Source: Westiellopsis prolifica IICB1 (GTDB lineage Bacteria > Cyanobacteriota > Cyanobacteriia > Cyanobacteriales > Nostocaceae). From it: a DNA stretch of 34,536 bases. The notes under the pieces are model-generated. The model did not search any database. It was given only the letters and a program-made list of their open reading frames with translations, and was not told the origin of the DNA. A program made the translations under genes and the position numbers. The DNA is taken from contig NZ_NAPS01000001.1 of the NCBI RefSeq assembly GCF_004323185.1, forward strand, positions 1,738,816 through 1,773,351. Direction: 5' to 3'. Shown here piece after piece: positions 17,944-24,628 of this stretch (positions are counted from its first letter, which is position 1; every line of letters begins with the position of its first letter).

Positions 17944-18573
17944 ATGGTGACAACAGAGCAGATTTTGCAGTGGTTACAAAGATTTGCAACTATAGTTGAA
18001 GCAAACAAAGACTACTTAACAGAATTAGATGCAGCCATAGGTGATGCTGATCATGGTATCAATATGGAACGCGGCTTTAAAAAAGTAATTACTCAATTGC
18101 CAACGGTTGCAGATCAAGACATCGGTGGTATTTTGAAAACGGTGAGTATGACCCTAATCTCCACAGTTGGGGGTGCAAGTGGTCCACTTTATGGCACATT
18201 ATTTCTAAGAGCAAGTACGGTAGTAGCTGGTAAAAAAGAACTTAGCGAGCAAGATATGCTGGCTATGCTGCAAGCGGGATTAGATGGTGTCCTTACCAGG
18301 GGGAAAGCACAACTAGGCGATAAAACAATGGTCGATTCCTTGTCACCAGCTGTAGCAGCTTTTGGACAAGCTGTCACAGGAGGTGAAAATACATTGTCAG
18401 CAATGCAACAAGCTGTAGCAGCAGCAGAAAAGGGAATGCAAGATACAACACCAATACAGGCTAAAAAAGGTCGCGCTAGTTATTTGGGAGAACGAAGTAT
18501 CGGACATCAAGATCCAGGGGCGACTTCTGTTTATTTAATGTTGCAGAGTTTGCTAGATGTTATCAGTCATTAG
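17944..18573 (+). CDS. dhaL: Dihydroxyacetone kinase subunit DhaL (phosphotransferase type)
   Basis: Product of 209 residues. DhaL carries the nucleotide that phosphorylates dihydroxyacetone held on DhaK. The metal/nucleotide motif LDAAIGDADHGINM (27-40) and the tail KKGRASYLGERSIGHQDPGA match, from memory, the E. coli PTS-dependent DhaL much better than the ATP-dependent fused kinases. In that system ADP stays bound and is recharged by DhaM, which is not in this window. AGGAGGT lies just upstream of the ATG. The gene is apart from dhaK and divergent from the beta-helix gene. Confidence 0.92.
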   Translation: MVTTEQILQWLQRFATIVEANKDYLTELDAAIGDADHGINMERGFKKVITQLPTVADQDIGGILKTVSMTLISTVGGASGPLYGTLFLRASTVVAGKKELSEQDMLAMLQAGLDGVLTRGKAQLGDKTMVDSLSPAVAAFGQAVTGGENTLSAMQQAVAAAEKGMQDTTPIQAKKGRASYLGERSIGHQDPGATSVYLMLQSLLDVISH

Positions 18574-18593
18574 AGACGCAATGAATCGCGTCT
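18574..18593. repeat. AGACGC palindrome, copy 1
   Basis: AGACGCAAT-GA-ATCGCGTCT, one mismatch in the stem, two bases after the dhaL stop. It could serve as its terminator stem, but the same element recurs at 18710 and 22178. Confidence 0.6.
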
Positions 18594-18709
18594 GTACAAT
18601 GGTTGATATTCCTCACGTCTGTACGTTTTGAACTCGAAGTTTCTCGTTTCAACCCCCAATCCCCGTTATACCATTTCACAAAAAATCTGATACAAATACA
18701 GGTCCGTAG

Positions 18710-18729
18710 AGACGCGATATATCGCGTCT
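18710..18729. repeat. AGACGC palindrome, copy 2 (perfect)
   Basis: AGACGCGATATATCGCGTCT is a perfect 20-bp palindrome. Confidence 0.75.
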
Positions 18730-18964
18730 GGAACAAAATTTATATGTATCGCGATTAACGTGAAATGGTATTACCCCTTCGCTCCTAATCCCCACTCCCT
18801 TGGGGGAGTGGGGGCCCCGAGTTCCCCAAAGGGGACCCCTACCTTCCCCAACTCCCAATCCCCAATCCCCGTACTCTATGAGAAGCCGCTGACGCGTCTA
18901 CGCGAAGCGTCTCCTCTGGAGAATCCCCAATCCCCTTCCCTATCAATAATGCGTAGTTACTCTC

Positions 18965-18993
18965 TTGATTTTTGAGCAGCACACATGTAATAT
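18965..18993 (+). promoter_or_regulatory. Candidate sigma-70-type promoter of sbpA
   Basis: TTGATT (18965-18970) and TAATAT (18988-18993) are 17 bp apart, the ideal spacing. The predicted start lies about 65 bp before the sbpA ATG. This is a pattern match only. Confidence 0.4.
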
Positions 18994-19065
18994 AACTCAC
19001 AACTAATCATAATTACTATAAGCCGAGCGACGAATAGTAGATTTTATGTAAACGGGGTAAATCGA

Positions 19066-20223
19066 ATGAGTTCATGGCAGCGTGTTATTACAAAATCAAG
19101 ACAAACCTTAATAAAAATTACTAGTGGGATGAGAGTTAACTCAATTAAAGGTTTTCTATCACTTGCTTTAGTTGGGGTGAGTTTAAGTGTGGCGATCGCA
19201 TCCTGTTCTGGTGGTAATGGCAACAATACTGCTAGTAACTCCACAGCTAGTCCTGTTTCAGCAGCAAATAACAAGCAAGATGTTGAAGTAACTCTCGTTT
19301 CCTTTGCCGTTACCAAAGCTGCTCACGATGTTATTATCCCTAAGTTTGTAGAAAAATGGAAGCAAGAGCATAACCAAAACGTTACCTTCAGGCAAAGTTA
19401 TGGTGGTTCTGGTTCCCAAACTCGTGCAGTGATCGATGGTTTGGAAGCAGATGTAGTTCACCTAGCGCTGGCTTTAGACACTCAAAAAATTGAGAAAGCC
19501 GGACTTATTGAACCTGGATGGGAAAAAGAAGTTCCAAATAATGCTGTTGTCTCTAGATCTGTAGCTGCTCTCATCACTCGCCCAGGGAACCCAAAAGGTA
19601 TAAAAACCTGGGAAGACTTAGGAAAAGGCGACATCAAGGTGATTACCGCTGACCCTAAAACATCAGGTATTGCTCGTTGGAATTTTCTCGCCCTGTGGAA
19701 CTCAGCCATTAAAACAGGTGGAGGAGAAGAGAAAGCCCTCGATTTTGTCACCAAAGTATACAGTAACGTACCAATATTAACTAAAGACGCCCGTGAAGCT
19801 ACTGATGCTTTCGCCAAACAAGGTCAAGGAGACGCCTTAATTAACTACGAAAACGAAGTGATTCTGGCACAACAGAAGGGTGAAAAAGTTGATTATGTAA
19901 TTCCAGATGTGAATATTTCTATCGACAACCCAATAGCAATAGTAGATAAGAACGTTGATAAGCACGGTACTCGTGAAGTAGCAGAAGCTTTTGTTAAATA
20001 TCTATTCACTCCAGAAGCACAACAGGAATTTGCAAAATTAGGATTCCGACCTCTAGACGAAGCAGTAGCCCAAAACAAAGAACTCAAAGCACTTGCCGAT
20101 AAATATACAAAAGTAAATAATCTGGGAAATGTTCAAGACTACGGCGGATGGGCTGAAGTGCAAAAGAAATTTTTTGAAGATGGAGCAGTTTTTGACCAAA
20201 TTCAATCCAATATCAAGCGTTAG
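19066..20223 (+). CDS. sbpA: Sulfate-binding lipoprotein SbpA
   Basis: Product of 385 residues. It is the periplasmic sulfate (or thiosulfate) binding protein of the CysTWA ABC importer. The N-terminus has a hydrophobic segment ending VAIASC, a good lipobox near residue 47, so it is probably a lipoprotein. The family motifs are clear: EVTLVSFAVTKAAHD, QSYGGSGSQTRAVIDGL and DPKTSGIARWNFLALW. The ATG at 19066 gives a long N-region; an ATG at 19129 is an alternative that keeps the signal. Permease genes follow after a 133-bp repeat-filled gap. Sulfur limitation is the usual inducer of this locus, but I cannot see the operator. Confidence 0.93.
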   Translation: MSSWQRVITKSRQTLIKITSGMRVNSIKGFLSLALVGVSLSVAIASCSGGNGNNTASNSTASPVSAANNKQDVEVTLVSFAVTKAAHDVIIPKFVEKWKQEHNQNVTFRQSYGGSGSQTRAVIDGLEADVVHLALALDTQKIEKAGLIEPGWEKEVPNNAVVSRSVAALITRPGNPKGIKTWEDLGKGDIKVITADPKTSGIARWNFLALWNSAIKTGGGEEKALDFVTKVYSNVPILTKDAREATDAFAKQGQGDALINYENEVILAQQKGEKVDYVIPDVNISIDNPIAIVDKNVDKHGTREVAEAFVKYLFTPEAQQEFAKLGFRPLDEAVAQNKELKALADKYTKVNNLGNVQDYGGWAEVQKKFFEDGAVFDQIQSNIKR

Positions 20224-20264
20224 TCAATAGTCAAGGGTCAAGGGTCAATTGTCAATTGTCAATA

Positions 20265-20356
20265 GTCATTGGGAAGAGACTTGTTAAATAATTCTCCCTT
20301 GTCCCCAATCCCCGATACCCGATCCCTGATCCCCAATCCCCAATCCCCCAATCCCC
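20265..20356. repeat. 56-bp dispersed repeat copy 2 plus ATCCCC heptamers
   Basis: Positions 20265-20320 match 2986-3041 at 51 of 56 positions. The rest, up to the cysT start, is CCCCAAT/CCCCGAT/CCCTGAT heptamers. Before it, GTCAATTGTCAATAGTC repeats (20223-20267) are heptamer-like too. The repeats leave cysT without a normal ribosome binding site. Confidence 0.75.
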
Positions 20357-21241
20357 ATGACCGTATCCTCTCCTTCATCACCACCTCAACAAAAAGCTAG
20401 AAACCAGACTCCAGAATGGAAGAAGTTTTTGGATCAATTTTTCCATCTTCCTTGGACATGGCGAATTACCTTGGGATATCTAACAGTGATGTTAATTGTC
20501 CCAATCGCCGCCATGTTTTTGAAAGCGGCGACTAAATCTCCGACTGAGTTTTGGCAAATTGCTACTAGTCCCATTGCCTTGTCGGCTTATACCGTAACTT
20601 TTTTGACAGCTTTGCTGACAGCTTTACTCAATGGTGTTTTTGGTACTTTAATTGCTTGGGTCTTGGTTCGTTATGATTTCCCAGGCAAAAGATTTATTGA
20701 CGCCACCGTAGATTTACCGTTTGCATTACCAACAGCAGTAGCAGGTTTAACACTAGCCACAGTCTACAGTGATAATGGCTGGATTGGTTCGCTATTTGTC
20801 CCCTTTGGTATCAAGATTTCTTTTACTAGTTTGGGTGTAGCAGTGGCAATGATTTTTATCTCGCTGCCTTTTATAGTACGGACAGTGCAACCTGTACTCC
20901 AGGAAATGGAGAAAGAAATCGAAGAAGCTGCTTGGTCTTTGGGTGCATCTCAATGGCAAACTTTCTGGAAAGTGATTTTACCGCCTTTATTTCCCACAAT
21001 TTTGACAGGTGTAGCCTTGGGTTTCTCCCGTGCTGTTGGCGAATACGGCTCGACAGTGATCATATCTTCCAACACTCCCTTTAAAGATTTGATTGCACCT
21101 GTATTGATATTCCAACGTTTAGAGCAGTATGACTATTCCGGTGCAACGGTAATTGGCATGGTACTACTAGTGATTTCCTTGGTGATATTGCTAGCAATTA
21201 ATTTCTTACAAAGTTGGGCAAGAAGATATGACACAAAATGA
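20357..21241 (+). CDS. cysT: Sulfate ABC transporter permease CysT
   Basis: Product of 294 residues with six predicted membrane segments. It is one half of the sulfate import channel, pairing with CysW. The EAA loop that contacts the ATPase is present ([20 protein letters not shown]), and [23 protein letters not shown] is a typical CysT block. It follows sbpA and overlaps cysW by 14 bp, so the permeases are translationally coupled. The region upstream is repeats with no Shine-Dalgarno. Confidence 0.93.
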   Translation: MTVSSPSSPPQQKARNQTPEWKKFLDQFFHLPWTWRITLGYLTVMLIVPIAAMFLKAATKSPTEFWQIATSPIALSAYTVTFLTALLTALLNGVFGTLIAWVLVRYDFPGKRFIDATVDLPFALPTAVAGLTLATVYSDNGWIGSLFVPFGIKISFTSLGVAVAMIFISLPFIVRTVQPVLQEMEKEIEEAAWSLGASQWQTFWKVILPPLFPTILTGVALGFSRAVGEYGSTVIISSNTPFKDLIAPVLIFQRLEQYDYSGATVIGMVLLVISLVILLAINFLQSWARRYDTK

Positions 21242-22127
21242 AGAAGCCTCTTTTCCACAGCCCCATTTTCACACAACAGAAGCTAACCCCAACAAACAAA
21301 AGCCAACCAAAACAAAGAATTTTGTTCCTGTCATACTAATTGGGGTGGCGCTGGTATATTTGGCGTTGATGCTATATATTCCTGCTGTCAACGTTTTTTA
21401 CCAAGCATTCAAAAATGGAGCTGGGCCATTTCTTTCTAATTTGACAGAACCAAATTTTTTGAATGCAGCCAAGCTGACAGTATTATTGGCTTTAATCGCT
21501 GTACCAGTAAATACTATATTTGGTTTGTGTGCAGCTTGGGCGATCGCTCGTCACAAATTTCCTGGTCGCACTTTAATTTTGAGTATCATAGACCTACCCT
21601 TTTCAATTTCACCCGTCGTCGCTGGTTTAATGATTGTGCTGCTCTACGGACGAAATGGGTGGTTTGGGGGCTGGTTGCAAGAACATGGAATCAAAATTAT
21701 TTTTGCTTTTCCTGGGATGTTACTGGCTACAGCTTTTGTCAGTATGCCGTTTGTGGCGCGTGAAGTCATTCCGGTGTTAGAGGAGTTAGGAAGCGACCAA
21801 GAAGAAGCAGCGCAAACTTTGGGTGCAAACAGCTGGCAAACATTCTGGCGTGTAACATTACCGAATATCCGTTGGGGTTTGCTTTATGGCTTAATTTTGA
21901 CCAACGCCAGAGCAATGGGTGAATTCGGCGCAGTTTCAGTAGTCTCTGGAAACATCGCTGGTAAAACCCAGAGTATGCCTCTATTTGTAGAGGATGCTTA
22001 TAAACAGTATGAAACAGAAGCAGCCTATTCAGCTGCTGTAATCCTAGCGTTGCTTGCAGTCGTAACTTTGGTGTTGAAGGGGATCTTAGAACGGAAAACA
22101 GGAATCAAATCATCAAAAGGTCATTAG
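21228..22127 (+). CDS. cysW: Sulfate ABC transporter permease CysW
   Basis: Product of 299 residues with six predicted membrane segments after a hydrophilic N-terminus of about 35 residues. It is the second channel subunit for sulfate import. The EAA loop is [20 protein letters not shown], and the C-terminal [23 protein letters not shown] block is characteristic of CysW. It begins inside cysT. The ATPase gene cysA, usually near, does not follow; stand-alone NIL-domain genes occupy that place. Confidence 0.93.
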   Translation: MTQNEEASFPQPHFHTTEANPNKQKPTKTKNFVPVILIGVALVYLALMLYIPAVNVFYQAFKNGAGPFLSNLTEPNFLNAAKLTVLLALIAVPVNTIFGLCAAWAIARHKFPGRTLILSIIDLPFSISPVVAGLMIVLLYGRNGWFGGWLQEHGIKIIFAFPGMLLATAFVSMPFVAREVIPVLEELGSDQEEAAQTLGANSWQTFWRVTLPNIRWGLLYGLILTNARAMGEFGAVSVVSGNIAGKTQSMPLFVEDAYKQYETEAAYSAAVILALLAVVTLVLKGILERKTGIKSSKGH

Positions 22128-22177
22128 TCATTTGTTATTTGTCATTTGTGAGGAAGAGAAACTAATGACTATTGTAC

Positions 22178-22197
22178 AGACGCGATGAATCGCGTCT
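22178..22197. repeat. AGACGC palindrome, copy 3
   Basis: AGACGCGAT-GA-ATCGCGTCT, a perfect 9-bp stem in the gap after cysW. Preceded by TCATTTGTTATTTGTCATTTGT, the reverse of the short repeats just before the MFS gene. Confidence 0.7.
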
Positions 22198-22237
22198 AAT
22201 AACTGATTAATTCAAAAGTGGAACAGGAGAATTCAAT

Positions 22238-22504
22238 ATGGCTTCTCACAATACCCTTACCAACAAACGAATTCGCGTTAGAATTCCCAAAGACTATCGT
22301 CAGGAACCTGTTATCTCTCGCTTAGTTTCTGACTATGGTCTTACAGTAAATATCTCTGCTGCTGTTCTCGGAGCTAATGCTATTGGTGATGGTTGGTTTG
22401 ACCTAGAGTTACAAGGAACACCGGAAAAAATTGATGGTGGGCTGAGTTATCTCAAAGAATTGCAACTGGAAATTTGGGAAGACAGCAACATAGGTAATTG
22501 GTAA
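22238..22504 (+). CDS. Stand-alone NIL-domain protein
   Basis: Product of 88 residues, almost entirely one NIL domain, the ferredoxin-like fold best known as the C-terminal ligand-sensing domain of methionine importer ATPase MetN. The consensus PVISRLVSDYGLTVNI and GWFDLELQGTPEKIDGGLSYL are clear. AGGAG lies 8 nt before the ATG. It lies 110 bp after cysW and is the first of three NIL genes. A role in sensing a sulfur compound or regulating the transporter is inferred from domain and location. Confidence 0.82.
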   Translation: MASHNTLTNKRIRVRIPKDYRQEPVISRLVSDYGLTVNISAAVLGANAIGDGWFDLELQGTPEKIDGGLSYLKELQLEIWEDSNIGNW

Positions 22505-22664
22505 AAATTATTGTTTGTTGGTGTTTGGTTGTTGGTTATTGTTTGTTGATTGTTTCAAACATCAATAACTAACAACTAATTACTATAAGAACGCAATATT
22601 TCAAACATTTGAAATCCTCCCTGCGCTCCTGCTATTAACATTTATATTTTCCAGTATATTTTGT

Positions 22665-23282
22665 ATGACGACCTTTAAATATAGATGTGCAAAAATACCT
22701 CCAGTCCACATTCGGATTCGAGTTCCTCAGCATTATCATCGGCAACCTGTAATTTCTCGATTAATCTCCCGCTATAATCTCACAGTTAACATTAAAGCAG
22801 CTTCTCTTACAGTAGATATTGATAGCTGTGGCTGGTTCGATTTAGAACTTCAGGGTAATCCAGAACAAGTTATTAATAGCCTCTCCTATTTGCAACGAAT
22901 AGGTGTGGATCTTATGCAAATAGGTATTGTAGGAAATATTTTAACTAGTGAAGACTCTCAGTCTTTTCCAATTTCAGATAATCATATAAATCCCAGTGAA
23001 CATACTGATTTAGTAACAAAATGGGAAGACCAAATCTATCCGCAAATCTCCAACAATCAAACCAATATACTACGTTTGCAACTGTGTATCTCGAAAAATC
23101 ACTACCACACACCTGTCATTTCTGAATTAGTTTCTCGCTATGGAGTAACAGTTAATATTACCGGAGCTTTACTAAAACCGGATATCCAAAATGATGGTTG
23201 GTTTGACTTAGAAATTTGGGGAAGACAAGATCAGCTTTTTTCTAGCTTTAGTTATTTGCAAAGTTTTTTTATTAATACTTGA
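22665..23282 (+). CDS. Protein with two NIL domains
   Basis: Product of 205 residues with NIL domains at about 14-88 and 131-205, joined by a polar linker. Each has the PVISxLxSRYxxTVNI and GWFDLE cores. The second domain stops right after its last helix, so its final strand appears to be missing. No ribosome binding site is obvious before the ATG, so the start is uncertain. It is in the same direction as the single-domain gene 160 bp upstream; the gap contains TTGTTGGTT-type repeats. Likely a duplicated paralogue of its neighbours. Confidence 0.75.
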   Translation: MTTFKYRCAKIPPVHIRIRVPQHYHRQPVISRLISRYNLTVNIKAASLTVDIDSCGWFDLELQGNPEQVINSLSYLQRIGVDLMQIGIVGNILTSEDSQSFPISDNHINPSEHTDLVTKWEDQIYPQISNNQTNILRLQLCISKNHYHTPVISELVSRYGVTVNITGALLKPDIQNDGWFDLEIWGRQDQLFSSFSYLQSFFINT

Positions 23283-23330
23283 TTAAGTATAGCAATCCTA
23301 AAGTAATTTTAGAAATTGAGAAAGTTAAAT

Positions 23331-23353
23331 CCCGACTTCTTCAAGAAGTCGGG
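23331..23353. terminator. Perfect CCCGACTTCTT hairpin
   Basis: CCCGACTTCTT (23331-23341) and AAGAAGTCGGG (23343-23353) form a perfect stem followed by TTTCT, 48 bp after the two-domain NIL gene. It can act as an intrinsic terminator, but a related palindrome at 9402-9418 shows that it also belongs to a dispersed repeat family. Confidence 0.55.
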
Positions 23354-23387
23354 TTTCTAAATATAAATTCATGATTATATCAAGAAA

Positions 23388-23726
23388 ATGAGAAAAATAA
23401 ATCATCGTCAAAATCTCAAAAAAACCAAACTATCTCTGTTAGATCAAACATCAAAACACAACAGTAAGACTCAAGTTCGTCTTCGTCTTTATATCCCTCA
23501 ATGCTATCAAAACCAACCTATAATTTCTCAATTAATTTCAAAATATGGTTTGGTTGTAAATATTACTGGAGCTAGTTTAGAAAAAAATGCAGGCAAAGAG
23601 GGATGCTTTGATGTACAACTCAAGGGAGATATATCACAAATTTCCTCTGGGTTAAGTTACTTGGTATCTCTAAATTTAAAAATTATAAGTAAGCCAAATG
23701 CTGATGGAGATAGTTGGTATTGTTAG
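23388..23726 (+). CDS. Single NIL-domain protein with basic N-terminus
   Basis: Product of 112 residues. A basic N-terminal tail of about 28 residues is followed by one NIL domain (about 30-105; PIISQLISKYGLVVNI and GCFDVQLKGDISQ). It is the third NIL gene behind cysTW. No clear ribosome binding site. A terminator-like hairpin separates it from the preceding gene, so it may be transcribed on its own. The Lys/Gln-rich tail could bind nucleic acid or a membrane surface, but nothing specific shows. Confidence 0.7.
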   Translation: MRKINHRQNLKKTKLSLLDQTSKHNSKTQVRLRLYIPQCYQNQPIISQLISKYGLVVNITGASLEKNAGKEGCFDVQLKGDISQISSGLSYLVSLNLKIISKPNADGDSWYC

Positions 23727-23832
23727 TTGTTAGTTATTATATGCTAGGTGTTTATAAGCATCAACAATCAATAACTAACTACCAACAATCAACAACTAAA
23801 TACTCATCACTAGATACTAATCATACTTCTAG

Positions 23833-24423
23833 CTAGATTTCATAGTGCCATATTTGTTCTTCTTTCAGGACAATTCGATGTAAAGGTAGTCGGTAAATGA
23901 ATCCTCTTTCCTCTAAATTAATGAGAACTCTCGTAATCGTCACACGAGTTGAATTCAACATTTCTGCAATATCTTGATGAGTTAGACGTAAATCAATTAA
24001 TTGTCCAGTTTCTACTGCACGACCAAACTTTTTAGCTAACCAACTCAGCAGTTTAATGAGCATAATTTCTACTGTTTTATAGCTGCGAATCATCATCAAT
24101 GCTTCTGCTTGTTCTATTTGTGCTAGTAAGATCTCTGTGAGTTCATATGATTGATTGACAGGAAAAATACTAACTTCTACTTTGGTTAAGCACTCTATTT
24201 CATATGGTTCTATTTTTGATAAGCTTCTACCAATAACATCTCCTGGTCCCCAAATTCCTAAAGTGACGAGTGTACCGTCTTCATGCCAGGTTAAATTTCT
24301 TACTACTCCTTTTTCAATCTTCCAGAGTATATTCGGTGGAAGTGGTATAAAAGAGCGTTGTTTCAAATACCGAGTAATAGTTTTATGAGAATAATTTATC
24401 AAAGGAGAAGAGGGAGATATCAC
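23833..24423 (-). CDS. cysR: Crp/Fnr-family regulator, probable CysR
   Basis: Product of 196 residues. A shortened cyclic-nucleotide-binding-type beta-barrel (about 30-95) is followed by a long helix and a C-terminal winged helix with LTHQDIAEMLNSTRVTITRVLINLEERG (about 148-175, part shown) as the HTH. The residues that hold cAMP in Crp are not evident. In Synechococcus the CysR regulator of this family is encoded in the sulfate-transport cluster and is needed for the sulfur-starvation response. The GTG at 24423 is supported by AAAGGAG 8 nt upstream. It faces the NIL genes. The name rests on family plus location. Confidence 0.7.
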   Translation of the reverse strand: MISPSSPLINYSHKTITRYLKQRSFIPLPPNILWKIEKGVVRNLTWHEDGTLVTLGIWGPGDVIGRSLSKIEPYEIECLTKVEVSIFPVNQSYELTEILLAQIEQAEALMMIRSYKTVEIMLIKLLSWLAKKFGRAVETGQLIDLRLTHQDIAEMLNSTRVTITRVLINLEERGFIYRLPLHRIVLKEEQIWHYEI

Positions 24424-24628
24424 GGATTAACTCCTTTTCAACGATAGATTAACCGTAGTTTTAAAATATCTCAATTTTGAAGCAATTGATATAGATCAAC
24501 TTGAAATTTTAGATTTTCAAAGATGATTAATGGCAAATAACTGATACTATGAATCACAATCAAGATTTCTCAACCATCCACTCAATCGTGTTGTTAGGTG
24601 TACTGTTACCTATTTAGAACCAGAATTT

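Larger units (their letters stand above)
18574..18964. other. Repeat-filled intergenic region before sbpA
   Basis: No gene is seen. It contains AGACGCRAT-type palindromes (18574-18593, 18710-18729), GC-rich inverted repeats near 18798-18840, CCCCAAT heptamers near 18650-18665 and 18846-18872, and a GACGCGTCTACGCGAAGCGTC-like element around 18890-18912. Short reading frames here are made of these repeats. Confidence 0.65.

Noticed and set aside
18676-18975. Short frames on both strands before sbpA
   Set aside because: They consist of palindromes and CCCCAAT heptamers, with no domain or start signal.
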